A stretch of DNA of 7,717 nt from UBA12276 sp041476285 (lineage in GTDB: Archaea > Micrarchaeota > Micrarchaeia > Micrarchaeales > Micrarchaeaceae), in the NCBI GenBank assembly GCA_041476285.1, contig JBGOTD010000037.1, forward strand, positions 1-7,717, read 5' to 3'. Both the position numbers and the translations under genes were made by a program. The notes under the pieces are model-generated. The model saw only the letters and a list, made by a program, of their open reading frames with translations. It was not told where the DNA came from and made no database searches. Positions 1 through 5,882 of this stretch are shown here, piece by piece (position 1 is the stretch's first letter; each line of letters opens with the position of its first letter).

Positions 1-18
1 CGAACTCTGATCTAATTA

Positions 19-37
19 TTGTTTTGTTTCAAAACAA
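19..37. repeat. Short perfect inverted repeat (8-bp arms, 3-nt loop)
   Basis: TTGTTTTG at 19-26 is the reverse complement of CAAAACAA at 30-37, separated by TTT. It lies just beyond the larger hairpin that follows the minus-strand gene ending at 68. It could be a weak hairpin or a protein site. Its AT-rich composition makes chance occurrence plausible. Confidence 0.3.
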
Positions 38-40
38 CAC

Positions 41-69
41 GAATCTCCAAATAGCAGATTAGGAGATTC
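41..69 (-). terminator. Putative hairpin terminator of the 68-646 gene
   Basis: GAATCTCC at 41-48 and GGAGATTC at 62-69 form a perfect 8-bp stem with a 13-nt loop, overlapping the stop codon (68-70) of the minus-strand gene. Read on the minus strand, the stem is followed by the T-rich stretch GTGTTGTTTTG, as at a 3' end. Archaea terminate mainly at T-rich tracts without needing a hairpin, so the stem may instead protect or process the mRNA end. Confidence 0.4.
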
Positions 70-646
70 ATGCGCTATCTGAAGTACGCAAAACCTCTTT
101 GGTGGGCTGCTGTGCAGACGGCTCGCTAAACGAGAGAATCTCTTCCAGCTTGGAGATTATCTTGTCCTTGGTTGTTTTAGATACCTCATAAAATATGCCG
201 GGTCTGGATCCCGGTTCTAATGACATTGCAAGATAATACGTATTTACATAGGTGGATGTAAGGTTTAGCGCCTCGGCCAATGATGAAAATGACTTTTTGA
301 ATGGTTCTGCTATTGCGCCGTTGGCATTGCGTAATGCCTTTGATGCATGTGCGAGATCATTTGAGATGTCAATGCACGTATCCTTTACCTCATTTTTGGG
401 ATCGAAAGAGTCCACATAGCTCCTAAAATCTGTTATTGCTTTGTGTAAGCTTCTTTTTGCCATAACTGGATCAGATTCATGTCTTTGTAAAGCGATGCCA
501 AATTCCATAATTGAAATGGATAAATTTGTGTTAACAGATGTTGAGACGTTGTTGCTAATTCTAAATAGCGATTCCGTACTACTTTCCACTATCCTTGCCC
601 TTTCCACATCGCTATGACTCTTCGGAGTAGCGTTCGCCGTTGTCAT
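68..646 (-). CDS. Unrecognised helical protein, 192 aa
   Basis: I do not recognise this family. The frame is open from 694, but I chose the internal ATG at 646 (protein begins MTTANATPKS). A TATA-like box on the minus strand (675-686) lies about 34 bp before this ATG, which suits a leaderless or short-leader mRNA, whereas the upstream ATG would overlap the box. The predicted protein is soluble, with no signal peptide or membrane segment, and has the residue pattern of several amphipathic helices from about residue 20 to 170. The ends are Ser/Thr-rich and probably disordered. There are no conserved Cys/His clusters or nucleotide-binding loops. It is divergently transcribed from a putative zinc metallopeptidase gene across a 157-bp region containing a palindrome, so the two may share regulation. 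It could be a lineage-specific structural or scaffold-like protein; no function is assigned. Confidence 0.7.
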   Translation of the reverse strand: MTTANATPKSHSDVERARIVESSTESLFRISNNVSTSVNTNLSISIMEFGIALQRHESDPVMAKRSLHKAITDFRSYVDSFDPKNEVKDTCIDISNDLAHASKALRNANGAIAEPFKKSFSSLAEALNLTSTYVNTYYLAMSLEPGSRPGIFYEVSKTTKDKIISKLEEILSFSEPSAQQPTKEVLRTSDSA

Positions 647-674
647 TATATCACTATTATAGAGTAGTATTCGG

Positions 675-686
675 TAATATAAATAT
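675..686 (-). promoter_or_regulatory. TATA-like box for the 68-646 gene
   Basis: On the minus strand the segment reads ATATTTATATTA. It is centred about 34 bp before the chosen ATG at 646, giving an expected transcription start close to that codon. This is an archaeal promoter by position and composition only. Confidence 0.45.
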
Positions 687-732
687 CTAATCAATTTGTA
701 CTTTCTAATGTTTTTCCTGCGATTTAAATGCC

Positions 733-756
733 ATATTACGCCAATTAACGTAATAT
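733..756. promoter_or_regulatory. Operator-like inverted repeat between divergent genes
   Basis: ATATTACG at 733-740 is the exact reverse complement of CGTAATAT at 749-756, with an 8-bp spacer. It sits between the two divergent TATA-like boxes (675-686 and about 766-774), immediately upstream of the one serving the 804 gene. This is the geometry of a dimeric regulator site acting on one or both genes. The arms are AT-rich, so chance is not excluded. Confidence 0.4.
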
Positions 757-765
757 AACTTAAAG

Positions 766-774
766 TTATTATAT
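766..774 (+). promoter_or_regulatory. TATA-like box for the 804-1772 gene
   Basis: The segment TTATTATAT is centred about 34 bp before the ATG at 804. A GTGAT element at 796-800, complementary to the anti-Shine-Dalgarno end of archaeal 16S rRNA, lies three bases before the ATG and supports this start. Confidence 0.4.
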
Positions 775-803
775 GAGTCCGATTAGAATCCTAACGTGAT
801 AAG

Positions 804-1772
804 ATGCAGCTTAAACAGAGAAAGATAAAGCATTCAAAAAGCGAATATGAGACCTATGCAAATGCCACTGCAAGAACAGTAATAGAAGATTATGTGAAGA
901 TAGGAGTGCCAAAACGTTTTTTTAAGAATTTACGCATATCCGTAAAAGAGGGGCCAGACGGAAAAACAGAGTCCGTAACAGAGGGCGAATACAAAAACGG
1001 GTTAATAAGCATCTTGGATACGAGCATAAAGGGAATTTTGGACATAAGGGCAGCAATGCACAAGTTATTTACAAACGATATGGAATTTATTGACGATACA
1101 AGAGACCACCTAAGATCCTTGAGAGTTTCTTTGGATTCAACAATGGCACATGAATTAGTGCACCATATAATTACAGTAAATTCTGGTGTATCTGATGACG
1201 TGCGATTCACAAGGCATAAGGAGCATAAGATCAGCATGATCGTATCTGACGAGGCTTTGTGCAGTTTTGCGGCTGACGTGCTTGTAACAAATAGAGTATA
1301 CGGAGATCTGCAGCACCTAAAAAAATTCGAAGACCAGCGCACGAACAATCTTATGAATTTCGTGAGGATTAGGCGCCTGTTTTTAAGAGGGAGACATGAT
1401 ATCCAGATAAGAGTAGAGGATGATGCCCATAGGATTGTGGAAACGATGGGATACATGGCAGGGCATGCCGCAGCAAAAGGCATAATGAACAAAGAGAAAA
1501 GTTTCCAGGAGTCACTGTTGTTAGGGCTTCTGCTTGAAAAGGACCATATCAAAGTGATAAGCAGGCTTGCTAAACTTGCGGAATCAAGCAAGCTAGTAAG
1601 TAGAGATGTTGCGTTCCTCTTCAATGCATATATGTCTGATGTAGGTATATCAATGCAGATAAATGAGGATATGCCAAATAGCAAGGGCTGGTATGGCTAT
1701 AAATTAACTCCAATGTTCAGGGATTTTTACGAGTTTAAAGTCAAACCCCTGCTTAGAAAGGTTATTGATTAG
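804..1772 (+). CDS. Putative HExxH zinc metallopeptidase, family unassigned, 322 aa
   Basis: The key feature is an HExxH zinc-peptidase motif, H116-E117-L-V-H120-H121, placed in a likely helix (STMAHELVHHII). Thirty residues later the segment DEALCSFAADVL supplies a candidate third ligand, E150. In gluzincins a glutamate in a helix of the type E-(G/A)-x-x-x-(Y/F) has this role, and E150-A151-...-F155 fits that spacing. The motif also recalls the E-A..FA helix of ImmA/IrrE peptidases, but there is one residue more between EA and FA, so I do not assign that family. I see no signal peptide or membrane segment, so the protein should be cytoplasmic. The N-terminus is strongly basic and the C-terminal half looks helical. 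It is divergent to the unrecognised 68-646 gene and convergent with secY, 24 bp between stops. The substrate is unknown; catalytic activity is inferred from the motif alone. Confidence 0.7.
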   Translation: MQLKQRKIKHSKSEYETYANATARTVIEDYVKIGVPKRFFKNLRISVKEGPDGKTESVTEGEYKNGLISILDTSIKGILDIRAAMHKLFTNDMEFIDDTRDHLRSLRVSLDSTMAHELVHHIITVNSGVSDDVRFTRHKEHKISMIVSDEALCSFAADVLVTNRVYGDLQHLKKFEDQRTNNLMNFVRIRRLFLRGRHDIQIRVEDDAHRIVETMGYMAGHAAAKGIMNKEKSFQESLLLGLLLEKDHIKVISRLAKLAESSKLVSRDVAFLFNAYMSDVGISMQINEDMPNSKGWYGYKLTPMFRDFYEFKVKPLLRKVID

Positions 1773-1796
1773 CAATAGATCCAACAGACCCTCACA

Positions 1797-3266
1797 TTAT
1801 TTTGCTATCTTCTCAAGGAACGGATAGGTCTCATAAAGCCGTTCCTGCTCCAACTGCTGGTACAGCATGTAGATTATTCCTACGGTAAGAAGAATTCCCA
1901 TTCCTGATCCTATTGCACCAGTAAGAGTCGCAAGGGCGGCAAGCAGTCCTACGAATATGCTTCCCAGTGTTGTTAATGTTGGAATATATTTGTTGAGCAC
2001 GTTCTCGACTATTCTTGGATCGCGCCTGAATCCCGGTATCTGCCATCCCATCTCCCCGAGCTGCTCCGCCATGGCCTTTGGATTCTGGCCTGTAAGTTCC
2101 ACCCAGAACTTTCCGAATATGACGCACAATATTATCAGTACTACCGTATAGACGATCATGTGTATCCATTCAGGAACCTGGAGTATTCCACCCCATGGAA
2201 GGAACAATGATGTGGTATGACTGACAAGATAGGTGAAATATGTTCCGTAACCGCCTATTCCGCCGAAGTTTGCAGAATATGGAAGTGGGAATGTTGGTGA
2301 TATCAGATATGTTATGCCACCGGTGAGTTGCAATGATGTGGCGCCGTTGGCTGCAGCTACCGGCTGATAATATGCTATGAATCTTGTAAGGTTTGCAAAT
2401 GCTCCATGCACTCCGGCAAGGAACCTGAACCATACTGTAAGGCTCAGCTCAAGCGATGATGCAAGTATTACGGGCAGCACGCTCACATAAAGGAAGGGTA
2501 TGGGCAGCCTGCCGCCTATCCCCCTGAACTGCTCAAAGGAGAGCGGAAGCTCAACTTTCATCTCATAGGCATATATACTTGCGAGAAATACCACGATTGC
2601 GAAGAACAACGGCCCAAACGCGATAAGTGCATTGGATATTGCGGCTGCACCTCCTGCCTGAAGTGCGGTGATTGCCTCTGGAAGAAGTATGCTGAGAGTT
2701 CCTGCGACTATCGCATAGGAAACTCCTGCAGCGATGAACATGTTAATTCCAGAGGTTATGCCGTACTTTGTCATCATCTCGTCAAGATATATGATAACTA
2801 CAGCACCTACTGCCATCTGCGCGATAACAATCGGGATAAATGATGCTGCAGAGACAGGAACATAACCAGTATATACGAAAATGAATGCCTCAACTACGGC
2901 AATTCCTATTGCCGCAACTTTCTGCAGTGTTTGAAGTCGCCCTTTTTGCACAGGGTCACTCTGGTCTATGTTTACCAGTCCCGAGCCTGAGATAAGCTGC
3001 AATATTATGCTTGAAAGTACTATTGGACCTATTCCAACGGTGATAAGGCTTCCTATCTTTGCGGCGAATATTATGCTTATCAGCTGAAGGAAGGGTTGCT
3101 GCACCGACTGCTGGTTGACTCCTATCGCATAGATGTTGTAAAGCATGAAGTATACGAGTATTATCGCACCGGTCCAGTACATCTTCTCTCTGAGCGAGAG
3201 CGGGCTTCCGGGCTGCTTTATGCTGGGTATGAAGTGTTCCAGCACATCAACAAATTCAAGAGCCAA
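1797..3266 (-). CDS. secY: Preprotein translocase subunit SecY (Sec61 alpha), 489 aa
   Basis: This is the channel subunit of the Sec translocon in the cytoplasmic membrane, which exports and inserts proteins with SecE and Sec61-beta. It is recognised by its similarity to archaeal SecY: the amphipathic N-terminus running into KMYWTG and TM1 (about 31-49), the TM2/plug region (IGSLITVGIGPIV, 71-83), YLDEMMTKYGI (160-170), the cytosolic loop RGIGGRLPIPF (248-258), and the ribosome-facing TM8-TM9 loop ending in GFRRDPR (412-418). Ten membrane helices are expected. The start is TTG at 3266: a stop codon lies directly upstream in frame, GGTG (3273-3276) sits six bases before it, and the resulting N-terminus aligns with known archaeal SecY. 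The external TM7-TM8 loop (about 283-365) is roughly 45 residues longer than I recall for Methanocaldococcus SecY and is rich in Gly, Ser, Thr and aromatics. It is the last gene of a four-gene cluster, not flanked by rpl15 or adk as is common. Confidence 0.96.
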   Translation of the reverse strand: MALEFVDVLEHFIPSIKQPGSPLSLREKMYWTGAIILVYFMLYNIYAIGVNQQSVQQPFLQLISIIFAAKIGSLITVGIGPIVLSSIILQLISGSGLVNIDQSDPVQKGRLQTLQKVAAIGIAVVEAFIFVYTGYVPVSAASFIPIVIAQMAVGAVVIIYLDEMMTKYGITSGINMFIAAGVSYAIVAGTLSILLPEAITALQAGGAAAISNALIAFGPLFFAIVVFLASIYAYEMKVELPLSFEQFRGIGGRLPIPFLYVSVLPVILASSLELSLTVWFRFLAGVHGAFANLTRFIAYYQPVAAANGATSLQLTGGITYLISPTFPLPYSANFGGIGGYGTYFTYLVSHTTSLFLPWGGILQVPEWIHMIVYTVVLIILCVIFGKFWVELTGQNPKAMAEQLGEMGWQIPGFRRDPRIVENVLNKYIPTLTTLGSIFVGLLAALATLTGAIGSGMGILLTVGIIYMLYQQLEQERLYETYPFLEKIAK

Positions 3267-3272
3267 TCAAAG

Positions 3273-3276
3273 CACC
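3273..3276 (-). promoter_or_regulatory. Ribosome binding site that fixes the secY TTG start
   Basis: Minus-strand GGTG lies in the 12-bp gap after the preceding gene's stop, six bases before TTG at 3266. The in-frame TGA immediately before TTG rules out any longer protein. Confidence 0.55.
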
Positions 3277-3278
3277 AA

Positions 3279-4322
3279 TCATACCTTAGATTCAGTTATA
3301 TGCACAACATAGGAATTATTCCTTTTAGTTATATCAGTATTTATTTCTGAGCCTTTGGGTATGGAATCCTTTAGCAACCCGTTAAGGAAGGCGATAGATA
3401 TATCTACGAACCCTTTTTTAGACTTTAGCGTGGAAAACTGGACCTCCATGTCAAGACCCTTTTTCGATTTCACAGTAAGGCTGCCAAGCCCTAGCAGTTC
3501 ATAAAGTTGTTCTATTCTCTTGGCCGAACCGCTGTCCAGCCTGGATATCCTGAGCGTTGAGCCTATTTCGCTGCCCAGATAGTATGTTATGTCATTGATG
3601 TGCTTGTTGTAAGCGGATTCCAAAAACAGTGATGATGAAAGCGCATAGTACTCTTCTGCAAATCCCGACTTTGACATAGTTTCGTTGCTATTCAGATATG
3701 TCTTTATGGAACTTGAAAAATTGTTAAACACCCTGTTGCCGTTCAGTTGATGGGGGTGCTTGGTTGATATGTGAGTGGTAAAATGGCATGATTCCGAGCC
3801 GTTGTTGCTGCATGACACCTCATCAACAACCAGATGCTGCTTTTTACCCGCGCCAAGAAACCCTGAGATTATTCCAGCCTCAAATGAGTGTATGTTTTCA
3901 CCGATGTACGTCTTGTCACGGTTATTAAATCGGATATCTACCCTGTCCGGGAATATATTGTAGGTTATGCCAGCAAAGCCTGCATTTTCAAGGAATGAAA
4001 TAAGATCGGTAACACTTTCCTCATACCATAGATAGTGTTTCTCAGCGCGATAAATGCGATAGAGCGTCTTTCCTGCATAGATTCCATTCTTATATTGAAG
4101 ATCGCGAATTCCAGGAGTGATGTTGGACAGTACCGAGTTGAACAGCAGGGAATGGGCGGTTGTTCTTTCAGTATTTTTTGATGATATTATGCTTTTGAGC
4201 AGGGATTCTTCATAACCCGGGACTGATGATGGTTCATACACTATCGGCAATTTCTTTACTGCAGTATAGCTTCTGATCCTTCTTTTGGATGTGCCTCTTG
4301 CAACTTTTTTGTTTGATGCCAT
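3279..4322 (-). CDS. Tandem V4R-domain protein, 347 aa
   Basis: V4R (4-vinyl reductase) domains are small ligand-binding modules found in bacteriochlorophyll biosynthesis proteins, in sensory regulators and in many archaeal proteins. Residues about 70-185 carry the hallmark: HSFEAGIISGFLGAGKK followed by VDEVSC...GSESCHF, with C171 and C179 as the conserved cysteine pair, a likely metal or ligand site. Residues about 222-344 repeat the same plan: LGSEIGSTLRI matches the earlier YAGKTLYRI; an alpha/beta segment ending in DMEVQF matches DRVDIRF; and VDISIAFLNGLLKDSIPKG matches the FEAGIISGFLGAGKK region. This second copy has no cysteines. The first 30 residues are basic and probably disordered. 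No membrane segment or DNA-binding domain is evident, so it should be cytoplasmic. It lies 12 bp after the GCGC membrane protein gene and 12 bp before secY, almost certainly cotranscribed. TGATC two bases before the ATG may be its ribosome site. The ligand is unknown. Confidence 0.82.
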   Translation of the reverse strand: MASNKKVARGTSKRRIRSYTAVKKLPIVYEPSSVPGYEESLLKSIISSKNTERTTAHSLLFNSVLSNITPGIRDLQYKNGIYAGKTLYRIYRAEKHYLWYEESVTDLISFLENAGFAGITYNIFPDRVDIRFNNRDKTYIGENIHSFEAGIISGFLGAGKKQHLVVDEVSCSNNGSESCHFTTHISTKHPHQLNGNRVFNNFSSSIKTYLNSNETMSKSGFAEEYYALSSSLFLESAYNKHINDITYYLGSEIGSTLRISRLDSGSAKRIEQLYELLGLGSLTVKSKKGLDMEVQFSTLKSKKGFVDISIAFLNGLLKDSIPKGSEINTDITKRNNSYVVHITESKV

Positions 4323-4334
4323 TGGATCAGAGCC

Positions 4335-4811
4335 TCATTTTATTTTGCATTTTGGATTTGAAAGCTTTTCAAGATAATATGCTATAACAAAAAGATTTAT
4401 TATTATCATAGCCCCGAAAATAAATGGTGCGTTTTCAGTAACTATGGTATTCACCAGCGTTGCTTCTCCAGTTCCCAATGAAATCGTAAGCACATTGAAC
4501 AGTATGGCAGCCTGGCATCCGCAGCCCGCAACGACTCCGCCAACAACTGTTGTGGCAACGCTTGTCGAAGTTGCGGAAAACTTTGCCTGGTTCCTTCTTG
4601 TGTGGAATGAGTATATCGCTATGGTCAGTGTAATCGAAGATACGATTACAAGAAGATAAATGAGGTATAGCGGTACAATCGTTATTGGTATACCTCTCTG
4701 TTGTATGGAGAGCATGTACTTGATCAGATAGTAGTAAACAACCGCTATTGCTATGTTAAGAGCGATGTATTTTGGCCTGTATATGCTTTTTAGCGACCTT
4801 ACGAAATTCAT
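4335..4811 (-). CDS. Four-helix membrane protein with intramembrane GCGC motif, 158 aa
   Basis: I do not recognise a named family. The frame extends up to 4889, but the ATG at 4811 is preferred because it overlaps the upstream gene's stop as ATGA, the usual sign of translational coupling, and removes a 26-residue overlap. Predicted membrane helices are at about 15-35, 43-66, 84-112 and 130-147. Basic residues at the N-terminus (R5, K8, R12, K14), between helices 2 and 3 (R72, R73, K77) and at the C-terminus put both ends in the cytoplasm. Helix 3 holds VVAGCGCQAAIL with C97 and C99, about mid-membrane; a further C155 is near the cytoplasmic tail. Paired cysteines next to a thioredoxin-like partner gene suggest electron or disulfide transfer across the membrane, in the manner of DsbB, VKOR or CcdA, though it shows no sequence similarity to those that I can see. 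A metal site is an alternative. Confidence 0.8.
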   Translation of the reverse strand: MNFVRSLKSIYRPKYIALNIAIAVVYYYLIKYMLSIQQRGIPITIVPLYLIYLLVIVSSITLTIAIYSFHTRRNQAKFSATSTSVATTVVGGVVAGCGCQAAILFNVLTISLGTGEATLVNTIVTENAPFIFGAMIIINLFVIAYYLEKLSNPKCKIK

Positions 4812-5809
4812 GCAAGCCCCATTCTGCTTTCGATGGCTTTTATCGCAGGCAGCGAGCATATCGGCGGTGCGTTTGTTAAGGATGGGCATGTCTCTGCTAT
4901 ATAAACATCAGCTGCAGCGTACTCCTCATATGCAAAGGTGCTTTTAAAGCTGCCCAAAAGACCGAGTATCTGGTCATGTGTCATGTAAGTGAGTGGTGGG
5001 TTGTTTGATATTGCAGTCTGGCTGGTGCCATTTCCAAACACAACCGCATCCGCGCCCATATTTATCGAATTGCCCCAGAAGGTAAATGGCGTGCCCTGGA
5101 ACAGTCTTGTGTCGTGCATGAATTGCATGGCAGTTCTATAGCTTGAGTTTGTTGTGTTTGCAACAAAATATTGAATCGGATCCTGTACGGCAGGGAACTG
5201 GAATCCTGCAGATATTTCAGAATCGTATTCCGCACTGAAAAAGTTTATGTAGTTGCTGTGGTATTTGTTGCCATATATTATCTGCCCGGTAGAATTATAG
5301 TTTTGAGGCAGCCAGTAAAGAGTTGGTATGTCACCGTCCTGAAGCGCGCTATAACCAAGATAAAGTTTATCGAATGAGCCGAAGCGGGATAATGCAAGTG
5401 CCATTGCCCATCTGTTTTCTGCGCAATATATGCAGGATATTGCACCGATGTACACAACACTTGGCTTACCATTGATGACCAGCGAATTTAATTGTAGTGG
5501 ATGATTAAGGGACACCTGGAAAAGTGGGCCTGAATATGTATTGTTGCGCATCTGGACACCAGGAATTGAGAGGTTTAACAGCATTTCGCCAGCAATCTCG
5601 AAGTTGTTGTTCGAGGCGTTGTTTATCACGGAAAGCTGGGAGTAGCTAAGCGGTGAATTTATGCCTGTAAGTCTTTTTCCGAACGGCTGGCCCTGTATTG
5701 AAAGCTTTAGTGACGGGTATATGATATAAATGGCAAGGGCCGCTATCATAACGATAAGAAGTGCTATTATTATCTCGAGCCTTTTCACTACCTCTTTCAT
5801 TTTTACCAT
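4808..5809 (-). CDS. Membrane-anchored DUF929 thioredoxin-like protein, 333 aa
   Basis: DUF929 proteins are thioredoxin-fold proteins known mainly from Sulfolobales, Thermoplasmatales and related acidophile genomes; their exact substrates are not established. A basic N-terminus and one hydrophobic segment (about 11-31) make a signal anchor, leaving residues 32-333 outside. The core, residues 113-149, reads NGKPSVVYIGAISCIYCAENRW followed by SRFGSF, with the redox motif C126-I-Y-C129. Two further cysteines, C308 and C318, lie near the C-terminus and could form a structural or resolving disulfide. Seven N-glycosylation sequons (N64, N79, N89, N172, N218, N221, N260) and few charged residues fit an exposed exported domain. 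The start may be ATG 5809 or, three codons later, ATG 5800; a TATA-like box at 5823-5833 would place the transcript start close to 5800. It is first in the cluster with the GCGC membrane protein, V4R protein and SecY. Confidence 0.88.
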   Translation of the reverse strand: MVKMKEVVKRLEIIIALLIVMIAALAIYIIYPSLKLSIQGQPFGKRLTGINSPLSYSQLSVINNASNNNFEIAGEMLLNLSIPGVQMRNNTYSGPLFQVSLNHPLQLNSLVINGKPSVVYIGAISCIYCAENRWAMALALSRFGSFDKLYLGYSALQDGDIPTLYWLPQNYNSTGQIIYGNKYHSNYINFFSAEYDSEISAGFQFPAVQDPIQYFVANTTNSSYRTAMQFMHDTRLFQGTPFTFWGNSINMGADAVVFGNGTSQTAISNNPPLTYMTHDQILGLLGSFKSTFAYEEYAAADVYIAETCPSLTNAPPICSLPAIKAIESRMGLA

Positions 5810-5822
5810 TAGACCACGTCCA

Positions 5823-5833
5823 ATTATATATAA
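5823..5833. promoter_or_regulatory. Bidirectional TATA-like box between DUF929 and tatD genes
   Basis: The segment ATTATATATAA is nearly symmetrical and lies in the 73-bp divergent region. On the minus strand it is about 28 bp before the alternative ATG at 5800. On the plus strand it would give a start near 5855, leaving a leader of about 28 nt before ATG 5883. A second candidate, ATTAAATAAG on the minus strand at 5841-5850, could also serve the DUF929 operon. Confidence 0.4.
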
Positions 5834-5845
5834 GAATTCTCTTAT
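5830..5845. repeat. Inverted repeat in the DUF929/tatD divergent promoter
   Basis: ATAAGA at 5830-5835 is the reverse complement of TCTTAT at 5840-5845, with the spacer ATTC. It abuts the TATA-like box, so it could be an operator controlling both directions. The arms are short and AT-rich. Confidence 0.25.
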
Positions 5846-5882
5846 TTAATCTTTACCTTCAAAAGAGATATAAGGTTAATAC

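Noticed and set aside
890..1684. Long minus-strand open frame (264 codons) opposite the metallopeptidase gene
   Set aside because: Its product is Ser/Leu/Ile-rich without recognisable motifs, as expected for an antisense shadow, while the plus strand has a ribosome site, a promoter and an HExxH motif.
1831..2433. Minus- and plus-strand frames inside secY
   Set aside because: They overlap a clearly conserved SecY frame and show no domain or start-site support.
4812..4889. Longer start (ATG 4889) for the GCGC membrane protein
   Set aside because: It would overlap the DUF929 gene by 82 bases, whereas the ATG at 4811 gives a standard ATGA coupling and a membrane protein with a normal basic N-terminus.
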